64,000 nt of DNA from Sva-07 sp963743825 (GCA_963743825.1 CAVURC010000010.1:186001-250000), one strand, 5' to 3'; counted from the first letter of the stretch, positions 35,224-45,057 are shown. The notes: a model not told the origin generated them from the sequence alone. Numbers and translations are program-made.

Positions 35224-35933
35224 TCAGACGATCAGCAGGCGCCCGCACTCGGGGCAATCGGTGACGCCGGTGGCCGCCGCTTCGTCCTTGACCGTGTCGA
35301 TCTCCGCGGCCGACAACTCGAGGTGGCATCCCTGGCACTGCCGGCCCACGAGCGGGGCGACCGCCACGCCGAGCGCAGCTCGCTTGCGGTCGTACGTGGC
35401 GAGCAGTGAGTCTCCGATCGATGCGCGAACCTCGATGCGGGCCGCCGCGAGCCGGGTCGAGCTCGGTGTCGATGTCGGCCACGTCGGCCGCGAGAGCCTC
35501 GTCGGCGAGGCGCAACGCCTCGGCGATCGCTTCCTGCTCGCGCAGATGCGCCGCGAGCTGGTCGTCGAGCGCCGCCTGCTGCTCCAAGGCCTCGAGTTCG
35601 GCAACGTCGAGTTCGTCTCGTTGGGCCTCGATCCCGGCGATCTCGTGCATCAGCGCCTCGGCTTCGCGCGGGGCGATGACGGTTCTGCAGCTGCTGGTCG
35701 AGCCGCTGGCGGTGCTTCAGCAGTTCGGCACCGCGGGTCTCGGCGGCATCGATCGATTCGCCGAGCGCGGCGATCTGCGCCACGAATGCCGCACGTTCTC
35801 GCTCCCACTGTGCCGCTCGCTTCGTCGCCTCGGTGAAGTCGTCACGCAACGGCGACTTCGCTCGACGGTGTGCGAGCTGATCGGCGGAGGTGTCGATCGT
35901 CTGGAGATCGAGAAGCTGTTCAGGGACCGTCAT
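35224..35933 (-). CDS. C4-type zinc-ribbon protein with N-terminal coiled coil (DUF164/CdsZ-like), frameshifted
   Basis: About 237 residues after joining three frames. N-terminal start MTVPEQLLDLQTIDTSADQL, a long coiled coil (EATKRAAQWERERAAFVAQI, then EIAGIEAQRDELDVAELEAL), and a C-terminal zinc ribbon with four cysteines: CQGCHLELSAAEID and DCPECGRLLIV. The frame changes near 35670 and near 35460. Proteins of this type are broadly conserved in bacteria as putative nucleic-acid or chaperone-like factors without a settled function. The stop overlaps closely with the next start. ATG 35933 is preferred; MSDPAADLP at 35972 would overlap the PBP gene end by 20 bases. Confidence 0.82.
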
Positions 35934-35952
35934 CGCCGCCCAGTGTGGCAGG

Positions 35953-38161
35953 TCAGCCGCAGGGTCCGACATTGTCGGTGAGCGGCAGCGACGGCAACGG
36001 AACGTTCGGATCCAGAACGTCAGGAGGAATCGTGGTGCCGACCTGGATCGCCTCGGTCACGATCGTGACCGGCGGCGCAGTCTCGACCGGCGCGGCATCG
36101 GGCGCGAGCGTCGTCGTCGGAGCGTTCGGATCGACGGGATCGACCGGGGCCAGGGTGACGACACGGACGCACTCGTTGCCGGGAAGGTACAGCCGGGCGT
36201 TCGGCCGCTCGGGAGGCGGGGGCCGATCCCAGTCGAGCACCGGCACGGACACGTGCGCCGGCTCCATGAACGCCTTCCAGATCTCCGCCGGGAACGTCCC
36301 GCCCTGCACCCGGGGGTAACCACGAGCGCTGAACGCCGGGATGCCGTTCATCGGCGTGTACGCCCTCGGGTCGCCGACCCACACCGCCGTGGACAGCTGC
36401 TTCGTGCCACCCACGAACCATGCGTTGGTGTTGTCCTCCTGCGTGCCGGTCTTGCCGAATGCCGGACGACGATCGTCGAAGGCCGCACGACGGCCGGTTC
36501 CGCCGCCGTAGATGGGTCCCTTCAGGATCTCCACGGTCTCGAGCGCAGCATCGCGGTCGATCACCTGCGTGCCCGGGTCGAGGTGGGTGTAGACACGCTC
36601 GCCCGCCGCATTGTCGATGAACTCGACGTAGTACGGATCGTGGTGGACGCCTTCGTTGGCGAGGGTCTGCACACCGGCGGCCATGTCGAGCGGCGACATC
36701 TCGTTGGCGCCCGTTGCGAAGCTGGCGAACGGCTCGATCGGCAGCCGGTCGGACTTGGGCTGATCCCTGTAGAGGTACGTCGAGCGTGCCATCCGGTACG
36801 TCGTGTCGACGACGCGGTTGAGCCCGACGATCTGCGAGAGCCGGGCGAACGCGCAGTTGATCGACTTCGTCGTGTGCGACTGCAGCGTCGCCACGCCGCC
36901 GTTGACTGCGTCGGTGATCGGGAACGGCTCGTCCTCGTTGCCCGGGTTCGGCAGCACACACGGCTTGGTGCCGTCGAGGAGGTCGTTCGCCTGGGCGCCG
37001 GCCTGGACGGCCGCTGCGAGGATGAACAACTTGATGCTCGATCCGGTCTGACGCGGCCACAGCGCCATGTTGACCTCGCGCTCGGTGGGGACGAATCCGC
37101 GTCCGCCCACCATCACCCGGACAGCGCCCGACGTCGAATCGAGCGACACGATCGAGGCGTCGAACTCCTGCGGCGTCTCGGGAAGCACACTGCGGGCCTG
37201 CTCGGCGAGCGACTGGAGATTGGCGTCGATCGTGGTGTGGATGCGCAGGCCGCCACGGAACAGCTGGTTGTACCGCTCCTGGTACGTGTCGCCGAGCACG
37301 TCGCTGCGATTGAGCAGATAGTCGCGCAGGGCCTCGGTGAAATAGGTCCGTTCGAACGCGCGGTCCGGCAGGGTCTTCACGCGCGACGGCAGCACGAAAT
37401 CCGCCAGTGCGAGCGCCTCATCCGGGGTGACCTTGCCCTCGTCCTCGAGCCGGTCCACCACCTGGAGCCAGCGGGCACGGCTGCGTTCGGGCTCGTTGAT
37501 CGGATCGAACCCCGACGGCGAACGAACGAGGCCGGCCAGGAACGCCGACTCGGTGAAGGTGAGTTCCAGCGCCGTCTTGCCGAAGTAGGTCTCGGCGGCA
37601 GCCGCGATGCCATAGGCGTTGTTGCCGAAGAAGACGGTGTTGAGGTACCGCTCGAGGATCTGCTCCTTCGACAACGTCTTCTCGAGCATTCGGGCGTAGT
37701 GGATCTGGAGCACCTTGTAGCGGCCGTCACGCTCGAGGCCGGCGAGGAAGTCGTTCTTGACGACCTGCATCGTGATCGTCGAGGCGCCCTGCTGTGGGGC
37801 CTCGGAGGCGAAGTTCGACAGCGTGGCGCGCACGAGACTGCGCACGTTGATGCCGTCGTGTCCGAAGAACTCCTTGTCCTCGACGGTCAGGAAGGCGTCG
37901 ATCACGTCCGGGAGGGATGTCCGCGTACGCGATCGGCTGGGAGTTCTCGAGTTCGTAGAACCCGATCTCCTCTCCATTCACGTCGTAGATGTAGGTGCGC
38001 TGGGCCAGCGCTTCGAAGGCCGGCAGCTCGACGGGGAGTTCATCGTGAGCGTTCATCGACGACCAGACGCGCGGCGCCACACCGACCACAGTGGCCGTGA
38101 TCAGCAACGCTCCTGCTGCGACGACCAGCAGCAGTCGTGGGATGAACCCGAGAAGACGCAC
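35953..38161 (-). CDS. Class A penicillin-binding protein (transglycosylase/transpeptidase), one frameshift
   Basis: Bifunctional peptidoglycan synthase, about 735 residues. One N-terminal membrane helix (GFIPRLLLVVAAGALLITAT). Transglycosylase GT51 motifs: FLTVEDKEFFGHDGINVRSL, QQGASTITMQVVKN, ARMLEKTLSKEQILERYLNT and YGIAAAAETYFGK. Transpeptidase motifs: SxxK in PRQTGSSIKLFIL, SxN in HTTKSINCAFARL, KTG in AFGKTGTQED. The C-terminal 90 residues are a Pro/Thr/Val-rich tail without a PASTA domain. One frame change near 37915 joins the leader to the GT51 domain. The start at GTG 38161 is inferred from the helix; the divergent LLM gene begins 86 bases away. Confidence 0.92.
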
Positions 38162-38246
38162 AGTGACAGCGACGATACTGGTCGTGATTCGACGGTGGGC
38201 GGCAGGCCATGCCGGCCGCTGCTGATCTCGTGTACGTTCGCCGCCG

Positions 38247-39197
38247 ATGTCCACGTCGTCGTTCCCCGTTCGACCGTTCCGTTTCGGGGTCCAACTCAGC
38301 GCAGCGACCGACGGACCGACGTGGACCGAGACCGCTCGACGAATCGAGTCGCTCGGGTACGCGATCGCCACCATGCCCGACCACTTCACCGAGCAACTCG
38401 CGCCGGTGCCGGCGTTGCAGGCGATCCTCGACGCGACCACGACACTCCGCGCCGGTGCGCTCGTGTTCGACAACGACTACAAGCATCCGGCGATCCTGGC
38501 CAAGGAGCTGGCGACGATCGACGTCCTGTCCGAGGGTCGCGTGGAGATCGGGCTCGGCGCCGGGTGGATGATCTCGGACTACGAGCAGATCGGCCTCCCG
38601 TACGACCGCGCCGGCGTGCGCATCGATCGTTTCGTCGAGGGGCTCGCCGTGATCCGAGGTGCGATGGGGCCCGGACCGTTCAGCTTCTCGGGCGAGCACT
38701 ACACGGTCACCGACTACGACGGGCTTCCGAAGCCGGTGCAGGCGCCCTGCCCCCCGATCCTCATCGGTGGTGGCGGCACGCGAGTGTTGGGGATCGCCGC
38801 CCGAGAGGCCGACATCGTCGGCGTCAACGGAACGCTCGCTGCCGGCGTCTTCGGAGCCGAGGCATTCGCCACGATGACCGCCGAAGCGGTCGCCGGGAAG
38901 GTGGCGGTCGTCGTCGAGCAGGCGGGCGACCGCGTCGAGCACATCGAGATGAACATCCGCACCTTCTTCAACAGCGTCACCGACGATCGGACAGGCACGA
39001 TCGACTCGATCGCGCGGGCGATCGGTGTCGATCCCGCCGTGCTCGAGTCGTCTCCGTACGCGCTCGTCGGGACCCCATCGAAGATCGTGGAGGACGTGCG
39101 GGCGCTGCGTGAGACGTACGGGTTCAGCTACATCACCGTCGGTGTCGACGAGATCGACTCGTTCGCTCCAATCGTCGCCGAACTCGCCGGGACCTAG
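38247..39197 (+). CDS. LLM-class oxidoreductase, TIGR03621-like (probably F420-dependent)
   Basis: TIM-barrel luciferase-like enzyme, 316 residues, intact. Marks: PFRFGVQLSAATDGPTWTET, YAIATMPDHFTEQLAPV, the cofactor segment LATIDVLSEGRVEIGLGAGW, PPILIGGGGTRVLGIAARE and ADIVGVNGTL, and the C-terminal YALVGTPSKIVEDVRALRET...FSYITVG. F420 use is inferred from family and from fbiC in this window. A paralogue with the same layout is at 61751-62754. The Gfo/Idh/MocA gene follows after 13 bases. Confidence 0.88.
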   Translation: MSTSSFPVRPFRFGVQLSAATDGPTWTETARRIESLGYAIATMPDHFTEQLAPVPALQAILDATTTLRAGALVFDNDYKHPAILAKELATIDVLSEGRVEIGLGAGWMISDYEQIGLPYDRAGVRIDRFVEGLAVIRGAMGPGPFSFSGEHYTVTDYDGLPKPVQAPCPPILIGGGGTRVLGIAAREADIVGVNGTLAAGVFGAEAFATMTAEAVAGKVAVVVEQAGDRVEHIEMNIRTFFNSVTDDRTGTIDSIARAIGVDPAVLESSPYALVGTPSKIVEDVRALRETYGFSYITVGVDEIDSFAPIVAELAGT

Positions 39198-39210
39198 GCG
39201 GGCGACGTTC

Positions 39211-40249
39211 GTGCAACGACGACCCGACGTGGTGCTCTGGGGGGCCGGCATGGTCGCGACCGTCCATGCAGCTGCGTGCCAATCACTCGAGTGGCCGATC
39301 CGTGCGGTGGCCTCCCGCAACGTCGAGCGAGCGTCAGACCTGGCGCGCACCGTCGGTGCTCGGCCGTGTTCGTTCGACGACGTCGTCGCCCAGCGCCAGG
39401 GTGACATCGCCATCGTTGCCACTCCCCCGGCGTTCGCACGTCGACGACGCGATCCGTCTGCTCGACGCCGGCTACCAGGTCGTCGTGGAGGCGCCGATCG
39501 CCTGCTCCCTCGCCGACGCCGACCGCTTGATCGACGCCGAGCGGCGCGTGGGTCGCCAGGTGCTCTACTCCGAGCATCTGGTGGCGTCACCTGTGGTGGA
39601 CGGGTTGCTGGCCGACGTCGCCGGCATCGGAGCGCTGACGCATCTGTCGGCTCGCGCGATCCAGGCGCCTCCGACGTGGCGCACGGCGACGGGCCAGGAG
39701 TGGGGCGGCGGGGCACTGTTCGACCTCGGAGTCCATCCGGTCGGTGTGGCGCTGCGCACCGCCATCGAAGGAGGCGCCGGCGCGCCCGAACAGCTGACCG
39801 CCCTGATCACCGATGCATCGACCGATCGGGAGCACGCAACGGTTCGGCTGCATTTCGCGGCCGGGCTCGTCGCCACCATCGTCGTGGGCTGGCAGCCGGG
39901 TGCAACACCTGACTGGGATGTGCAAGCCTCGAGCGTCAGTGGCGTCCTGCGCGCCGAGTTGTATCCGCAGCCGTCCCTGGAACGCAACGGCGAACCCGTC
40001 GGTACCGGCGCCCGACGCCCGGGGCCCTCACTCGTCGACGACTACGGCTACGCCCCACAGCTCAAGCGATTCTGGACCAACATCCGAACCGGACGCCCCG
40101 TTCCGGCGACGTCGGAACTCGGCCGTCAGGTCCTCGACGTGATCTCCGCGGCCCACTGGTCGGCGGGCCGCAACGCGATCGAGGTCCCGCTCCCCTTCCA
40201 GGGCCCCCGCGACCGGACCCCCCGCCAACTCCTCCAATCAGAACGCTGA
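39211..40249 (+). CDS. Gfo/Idh/MocA-family oxidoreductase, frameshifted once
   Basis: NAD(P)-dependent dehydrogenase of sugar or related substrates, about 345 residues. Start GTG 39211 gives VQRRPDVVLWGAGMVATVHA, a Rossmann nucleotide-binding loop (GAGMVA), then RAVASRNVERASDLARTVGA and DIAIVATPPAF; the frame changes near 39435 and continues DAIRLLDAGYQVVVEAPIAC (usually EKP; here EAP) and LVASPVVDGLLADVAGIGAL, the C-terminal domain with GGGALFDLGVHPVGVALRT. EAP instead of EKP removes the catalytic lysine of this family, so activity may differ. The stop (40247-40249) abuts the palindromic repeat. Confidence 0.82.
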
Positions 40250-40288
40250 CGTACACGATGTGTCTGACACATCGTGTACGTCAGCGTT
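40242..40288. repeat. 47-bp perfect palindrome: 31-bp dispersed element, copy 2, with extended arms (convergent terminator)
   Basis: Arms of 23 bases around a single central t (40265). The central 31 bases (40250-40280) equal the element at 7941-7971. The outer eight bases of each arm (aacgctga / tcagcgtt) contain the stop codon of the Gfo/Idh/MocA gene (tga 40247-40249) and, on the other strand, that of glgC (40281-40283). The two convergent genes therefore end at the foot of one hairpin. Confidence 0.85.
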
Positions 40289-41510
40289 GGGAGAGGTTGC
40301 GGCCTTTTTCGATGACGACGACGCCTTCGTCGCTGACCGTGAACCGCTCGCGATCGGCGTCGAGTTCGAGACCGATCCGGGTCCACTCGGGAATCACCAC
40401 GTTCTTGTCGACGATGCAGCGGTGCAGGCGCACGCCCGGGCCGATGTGCACGTCGGGGAAGATGATCGAATCGGTGACGTGCGCATCGTGATCGATGAAC
40501 GTGCCTGGGCCGATGATCGAACGCTCGACGTGCGAACCGGAGATGATCGACCCCTGACACAGCAGGCTGCCATCGACGAACGACGGCTCACCGCCGCGGC
40601 CGCGCGACACCTTGGCGGGCGGCAGGGCCCGACGCGAGGTGTAGACCGGCCACTTCTCGTTGTAGAGGTTGAAGATCGGCACCGGGGCGATGAGGTCCAT
40701 GTTGGCGTGGAAGAGTGAGTCGATCGTGCCGACGTCACGCCAGTAGCCCTTCTCCCGCTCGTCCTGCCCGGGGACGATGTTCTTCGAGAAGTCGTAGGCC
40801 CGGGCCACACCGGCTTGGGTCAGCGCCGGAATCACGTGGCTGCCCAGGTCGATGTAGGAGTTCTCACGCGGCGTGACGACATCGATGAGCGTCTGGGTGT
40901 CGAACACGTAGTTGCCCATGCTCGCCAGACACATCTGGTCGTTGCCCGGCATCGTGGGCGGCGATGCCACCTTCTCGTGGAATGCGAGGATCCGCCCGTC
41001 ATCGTCGACCTCGATCACGCCGAACTCGGTGGCCTCGTGCTTGGGAACCGGGATGGCCGCAACGGTCACGCCGGCGCCGGACTCCATGTGCTCCTCGACC
41101 ATCTGGCGAGGGTCCATCCGATAGATGTGGTCGGCGCCGAACACGCAGACGATGTCGGGTGACTCGTCGGAGATCAGGTTGAGGTTCTGATAGATCGCGT
41201 CGGCCGATCCCTGGAACCAGTACGGGCCGCGCCGCATCTGCGCCGGTACGGGCGTCACGTAGTTGTCGAGCATCGCCGAGAAGCGCCACGTCTGCGAGAT
41301 GTGTCGGTCGAGGCTGTGGCTCTTGTACTGCGTGAGCACGACGATCTTGAGGTACCCGGCGTTTGCGAAGTTCGACAGAGCGAAGTCGATCAGGCGATAC
41401 GTGCCGGCGAATGGAACGGCCGGCTTCGCCCGGTCGTTCGTGAGTGGTTGGAGCCGCTTGCCCTCGCCTCCGGCGAGCACGATCACGAGCACGGACGGTT
41501 CAGGCTTCAT
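40281..41510 (-). CDS. glgC: Glucose-1-phosphate adenylyltransferase (ADP-glucose pyrophosphorylase)
   Basis: Makes ADP-glucose for glycogen, 409 residues, intact. Nucleotide loop VLAGGEGKRLQPLTNDRAKP, the sugar/fructose-bisphosphate side VPFAGTYRLIDFALSNFANA, GSADAIYQNLNLI, VCVFGADHIYRMD, and the C-terminal left-handed beta helix with ERSIIGPGTFIDHDAHVTDS repeats. It lies 21 bases downstream of glgA on the same strand, an operon; its 3' end is in the palindrome. Normal family length and all key residues seen. Confidence 0.96.
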   Translation of the reverse strand: MKPEPSVLVIVLAGGEGKRLQPLTNDRAKPAVPFAGTYRLIDFALSNFANAGYLKIVVLTQYKSHSLDRHISQTWRFSAMLDNYVTPVPAQMRRGPYWFQGSADAIYQNLNLISDESPDIVCVFGADHIYRMDPRQMVEEHMESGAGVTVAAIPVPKHEATEFGVIEVDDDGRILAFHEKVASPPTMPGNDQMCLASMGNYVFDTQTLIDVVTPRENSYIDLGSHVIPALTQAGVARAYDFSKNIVPGQDEREKGYWRDVGTIDSLFHANMDLIAPVPIFNLYNEKWPVYTSRRALPPAKVSRGRGGEPSFVDGSLLCQGSIISGSHVERSIIGPGTFIDHDAHVTDSIIFPDVHIGPGVRLHRCIVDKNVVIPEWTRIGLELDADRERFTVSDEGVVVIEKGRNLSQR

Positions 41511-41531
41511 CAGTCTCCAACGTACACATCG

Positions 41532-42914
41532 TCATCGAGGTCGTCCCGCCAGTTCGGCATAGAGCGCAGAATATTCGCCTGCCGGCAATCTCCACGACCA
41601 GTCGATGCTCATGACCCGCCGCTGCAGCGCCTGGTGCCGGCGGCCATCGCGAAGGCGGCGAGCCGCTCGGAACATCGCGGCCAACAGATCCTCCGACGCA
41701 ACACGACCGGCGACGAATCCTGTCCCCTTCCGGTCGAGGTCGGCGTCGAGCACGGTGTCGACCAGGCCGCCGACCGCGGTGACGATCGGGATCGCGCCGT
41801 ACCGCATCGCCTGCATCTGCGTGAGCCCGCACGGCTCGAATCGGCTCGGCATGAGGTACGCGTCGGCGCCGGCGAACATGAGGTGCGAGAGCGATTCGTC
41901 GTACCCCTCGACGAACGCGAACGAGTTGGGATACTCACCGGCGAGATGGTGGAGGTGGGCGGCCAACCCCGCATCGCCGGAGCCGAGAATTGCCAGCCGC
42001 ATCGGGATCTGTTCGAGCAGCGCCACGAGGGGAACCAACAGATCGATGCCCTTCTGGTGGGTGAGTCTGGTGACGACGGTGGCGAGGGGAACCCCGTCGA
42101 CGGCGAAGCCGAGCCGGTCGTGCAACGCCCGACGATTGACGTCACGACGGGACAGGGTGGCCGCATCGAACACGGCGTCGATGAGCGTGTCCGTCGCCGG
42201 GTTCCACACGTCGGTGTCGATGCCGTTCAGGATCCCCACGACATCGTCGCCGCGCATCCGTAACTGCTCGTCGAGCCCGAAGCCACCTTCACGAGTCACG
42301 ATCTCGGTCGCATAGTGCGGCGACACGGCGACGATCCGGTCGGCGAGCGCCAACGCGCCAGAAAGTGGATTCGTGTCGCCCCACCACTCGAAGTGCGCCG
42401 ATCGAGGGCCGATCAGATCGAGCCACGACCCGTCGGTGACTCCCTGGTACGCCAGGTTGTGGAGCGACAGCACCGTGGGCGGCGGGTCGTCGAGCGCGGC
42501 GAGCACCGCCCCGGTGTGCCAGTCGTTCAGATGGACGACATCGGGTCGATCGAGTTCGATGTACGCAGCAACTGCACGCGCGAAGCGGAAGAACCGCTCA
42601 CTGTTGTCGACCCAACCCTCGCCGTGGGGCTGCAGGTAGGGATGCGGACGAGCCATGCCCGGCACCGCGACGAGGTGCAGGCGGCCCACGACGCGATGCT
42701 GCCCGATGCGGACACGGGCCGGGCCGACCCACGACGGGACGTCGAGGTCGACGACCACTTCGTCGGCGAGTTCGACGCCGCCGTAGTCGGGCATGACGAG
42801 CTCGACATCGACGCCCTGGCGCCGCAGTTCGGCCCCGAGCCCGGCCGCTGCCGATGCGAGTCCGCCGACCGTCGCAACTGGTGCGAGTTCGGCGGTGGCG
42901 AAGACGACCCTCAT
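41532..42914 (-). CDS. glgA: Glycogen synthase-like glycosyltransferase (GT5)
   Basis: Extends alpha-1,4 glucan from ADP-glucose; 460 residues, intact. N-terminal MRVVFATAELAPVATVGGLA holds the place of the KxGGL donor-binding motif, but Lys is replaced by Thr (TVGGL). Other marks: VVHLNDWHTGAVLAAL, VLSLHNLAYQG, ILNGIDTDVWNP, VTRLTHQKGIDLLVPLVALL, and the donor-side Glu block MPSRFEPCGLTQMQAMRYG. ATG 42914 is chosen at the family N-terminus. Upstream is divergent from an esterase gene (38 bases). The altered KxGGL may mark a different donor specificity. Confidence 0.9.
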   Translation of the reverse strand: MRVVFATAELAPVATVGGLASAAAGLGAELRRQGVDVELVMPDYGGVELADEVVVDLDVPSWVGPARVRIGQHRVVGRLHLVAVPGMARPHPYLQPHGEGWVDNSERFFRFARAVAAYIELDRPDVVHLNDWHTGAVLAALDDPPPTVLSLHNLAYQGVTDGSWLDLIGPRSAHFEWWGDTNPLSGALALADRIVAVSPHYATEIVTREGGFGLDEQLRMRGDDVVGILNGIDTDVWNPATDTLIDAVFDAATLSRRDVNRRALHDRLGFAVDGVPLATVVTRLTHQKGIDLLVPLVALLEQIPMRLAILGSGDAGLAAHLHHLAGEYPNSFAFVEGYDESLSHLMFAGADAYLMPSRFEPCGLTQMQAMRYGAIPIVTAVGGLVDTVLDADLDRKGTGFVAGRVASEDLLAAMFRAARRLRDGRRHQALQRRVMSIDWSWRLPAGEYSALYAELAGRPR

Positions 42915-42952
42915 GTGCTCCAGTCTGCCCGGTGCTCGTAGCATCAGACGTC

Positions 42953-43856
42953 ATGGCAATGTCGCTCAGGGCCCAGGCTGCCCGCAAGCTCATCGTGCGC
43001 GTGTCGAACGGTCCCGAGCGCACGCGTCGAAGAGGCTCGCGAACGAATGGACCAACTCGATCGGCTCCCTCGGCCCCGCCACGTCGACTACGTCGACACA
43101 CTCATCGGCGGTGTGCCGGCGATCGTTGCGACACCTACTGCCGTGGAACCGCGCCGGCACCTGCTGTACATCCACGGAGGCGCCTACGTGCTCGGGTCAC
43201 CGAGGAGTCACATCGCAATGGTCGCCAATCTCGCCAAGCGCGCATCGGCAACGGCCACCGTGATCGAGTACCGGCTCGCACCCGAGCACGTGTATCCGGC
43301 TGCAATCGACGACTGCGTGGCGGCGTACCGGGCGCTGATCACCGATGTCGATCCTGCAACCATCACGATCGCCGGCGATTCGGCCGGCGGCGGCGCCGCA
43401 TTGTCGACCCTCGTGGCACTCCGCGACGCCGGCGACCCGTTGCCCGCTGCGGCATACCTCCTGTCGCCATGGACCGACCTCACCGGATCAGGCGAGTCCG
43501 TGATCACTCGGGCCGACGCCGATCCGATGATCGACGGCGCCAAGATCGCCGAGGCCGGACGTGTCTACGCCGGTGACGTTGCGCTCGACGACCCGGGCGT
43601 GTCTCCGCTCTTCGCCGACCTCACCGGCCTGCCACCGATGCTGATCCAGACCGGGATGGACGAGGTACTGCTGTCGGACTCGACCCGACTCGCCGACCGG
43701 GCCGGCGACGCCGGCATCGACGTGACACTCGACCTCGCCGACGGCATGTGGCACGTGTACCAGTCGTTCGCCCGGATGATGCCCGAGGCGACGGCCGCGC
43801 TCGTCCGCGCTGCGGTGTTCATGCGATCACGCACCCCGGCGATGGTGGGCGTATGA
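42953..43856 (+). CDS. Alpha/beta hydrolase, hormone-sensitive-lipase-like esterase, frameshifted near the N-terminus
   Basis: Carboxylesterase/lipase of about 300 residues. The leader MAMSLRAQAARKLIVRVSNG is in one frame to about 43022; after one base change the protein continues RVEEARERMDQLDRLPRPRH. The HSL motifs are LLYIHGGAYVLGSPRSH (HGG oxyanion), VIEYRLAPEHVYPAAIDD, and the nucleophile elbow TIAGDSAGGGAALSTL; late acid and base DEVLLSDSTRL and DGMWHVYQSFA. If the frame change is natural, translation would start at ATG 43047 instead. The stop overlaps the following LLM start (ATGA). Confidence 0.85.
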
Positions 43857-44890
43857 CCACCGCACCCCGCTTCCCGGAACTCGGCTTCTACACGCTCGCC
43901 GGTGGTGCCCAGAATCCCCGCGATCTGATCACCGAGTGCGCCCGCGCCGAGGAACTCGGCCTCGGGGCGGTGTTCATCAGCGAGCGATTCAACGTGAAGG
44001 AGGCCGTCACGTTGTCGGGTGCGGCCGCAGTGGCCTCGACCAATCTCAAGATCATCACGGGCGCAACGAACCACAACACGCGTCATCCGATGGTGACAGC
44101 CTCGTACGCCACCACCATGCATCGCCTCACGGGCGGCCGATTCGTGCTCGGGATCGGACGCGGCATCGCGCCGATGTTCGATGCGTACGGTATCCCCCGA
44201 ATCACGACCGCTCAGATGGAGGACTTCGCCGGGTTGATGCGCCGTCTCTGGCACGGCGAGACGATCATCGGCCACGACGGACCCGCCGGGAAGTACCCGG
44301 TGCTGCGACTCGATCCGACATTCGACGAGGACATCGAACTCGGCCTCGTGGCGTTCGGACCCAACTCGCTGGAACTCGGCGGGAGGGCATTCGACCACGT
44401 GATCCTGCACACGTTCTTCTCCGACGAGACACTCCAGCGGTGCGTCGCCACGGTGAAGCGCTCCGCCGAACAGGCCGGTCGTGATCCCGACAGCGTCACG
44501 GTCTGGTCGTGCTTCGCAACCATCGGCGATCATCTGTCGGAACCGGTGCGGCTGAAGAAGACGGTCGGACGGCTCGCGACCTACTTGCAGGGCTACGGCG
44601 ATCTGATGGTCGAGACGAACCACTGGGATCCGGCGGTGCTCGCCCGATTCCGAGCCGATGAGATGGTGGCCGGCTTCCGCAGCGCCATCGACGTCGACGC
44701 CACCACCGAACAGCTCGAGCACATCGCCACGCTGATCCCCGACGAGTGGCTCGCGCCGTCAGCGACCGGCAGCGCAACCCAGTGCGCAGCGGCGGTACGC
44801 CGCCAGTTCGAACTCGGCGCCGACGCCGTCATCATGCACGGCGCGTCACCCGACGATCTCGCCCCGATCGTCGACGCCTACGCCGTCTGA
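43853..44890 (+). CDS. LLM-class F420-dependent oxidoreductase, TIGR03857-like
   Basis: 345 residues, intact, luciferase-like TIM barrel. N-terminal FPELGFYTLAGGAQNPRDLI, FISERFNVKEAVTLSGAAAV, TGATNHNTRHPMVTASYATT, the cofactor segment LTGGRFVLGIGRGIAPMFDA and GPNSLELGGRAFDHVILHTF. The N-terminal 'LGFYTLAG' and 'SERFNVKE' blocks fit the TIGR03857 subgroup of probable F420 enzymes. It is translationally coupled (ATGA) to the esterase upstream, so both may act on one hydrophobic substrate. The 3' end precedes a long inverted repeat. Confidence 0.88.
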   Translation: MTTAPRFPELGFYTLAGGAQNPRDLITECARAEELGLGAVFISERFNVKEAVTLSGAAAVASTNLKIITGATNHNTRHPMVTASYATTMHRLTGGRFVLGIGRGIAPMFDAYGIPRITTAQMEDFAGLMRRLWHGETIIGHDGPAGKYPVLRLDPTFDEDIELGLVAFGPNSLELGGRAFDHVILHTFFSDETLQRCVATVKRSAEQAGRDPDSVTVWSCFATIGDHLSEPVRLKKTVGRLATYLQGYGDLMVETNHWDPAVLARFRADEMVAGFRSAIDVDATTEQLEHIATLIPDEWLAPSATGSATQCAAAVRRQFELGADAVIMHGASPDDLAPIVDAYAV

Positions 44891-44917
44891 CCGCGACCAT
44901 GCCTCACCCTCCCGCAG

Positions 44918-45042
44918 CCCGAAAAATGCGGGGATTCGGTCGCTGAGTGCACATTCTCTGCACATTTCGGAATGATGGCGCCCCCAACCGGAAATGTGCG
45001 GAGAATCGTGCACTCAGCGACCCGATCCCCGCATTTTTCGGG
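44918..45042. repeat. 125-bp long inverted repeat (53/55-bp arms) between convergent genes
   Basis: The left arm 44918-44970 begins cccgaaaaatgcgggga and the right arm 44988-45042 is its near reverse complement; about 48 of 53 positions pair, with one gap. The loop is 17 bases. Each arm also carries a short internal repeat (tgcacattctctgcaca). It fills the gap between the LLM stop (44890) and the stop of the opposing MBL-fold gene (45058). It could end transcription from both sides or be a decayed miniature element; flanking duplication is not visible. Confidence 0.85.
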
Positions 45043-45057
45043 TTGGGGCGCGAGGGG

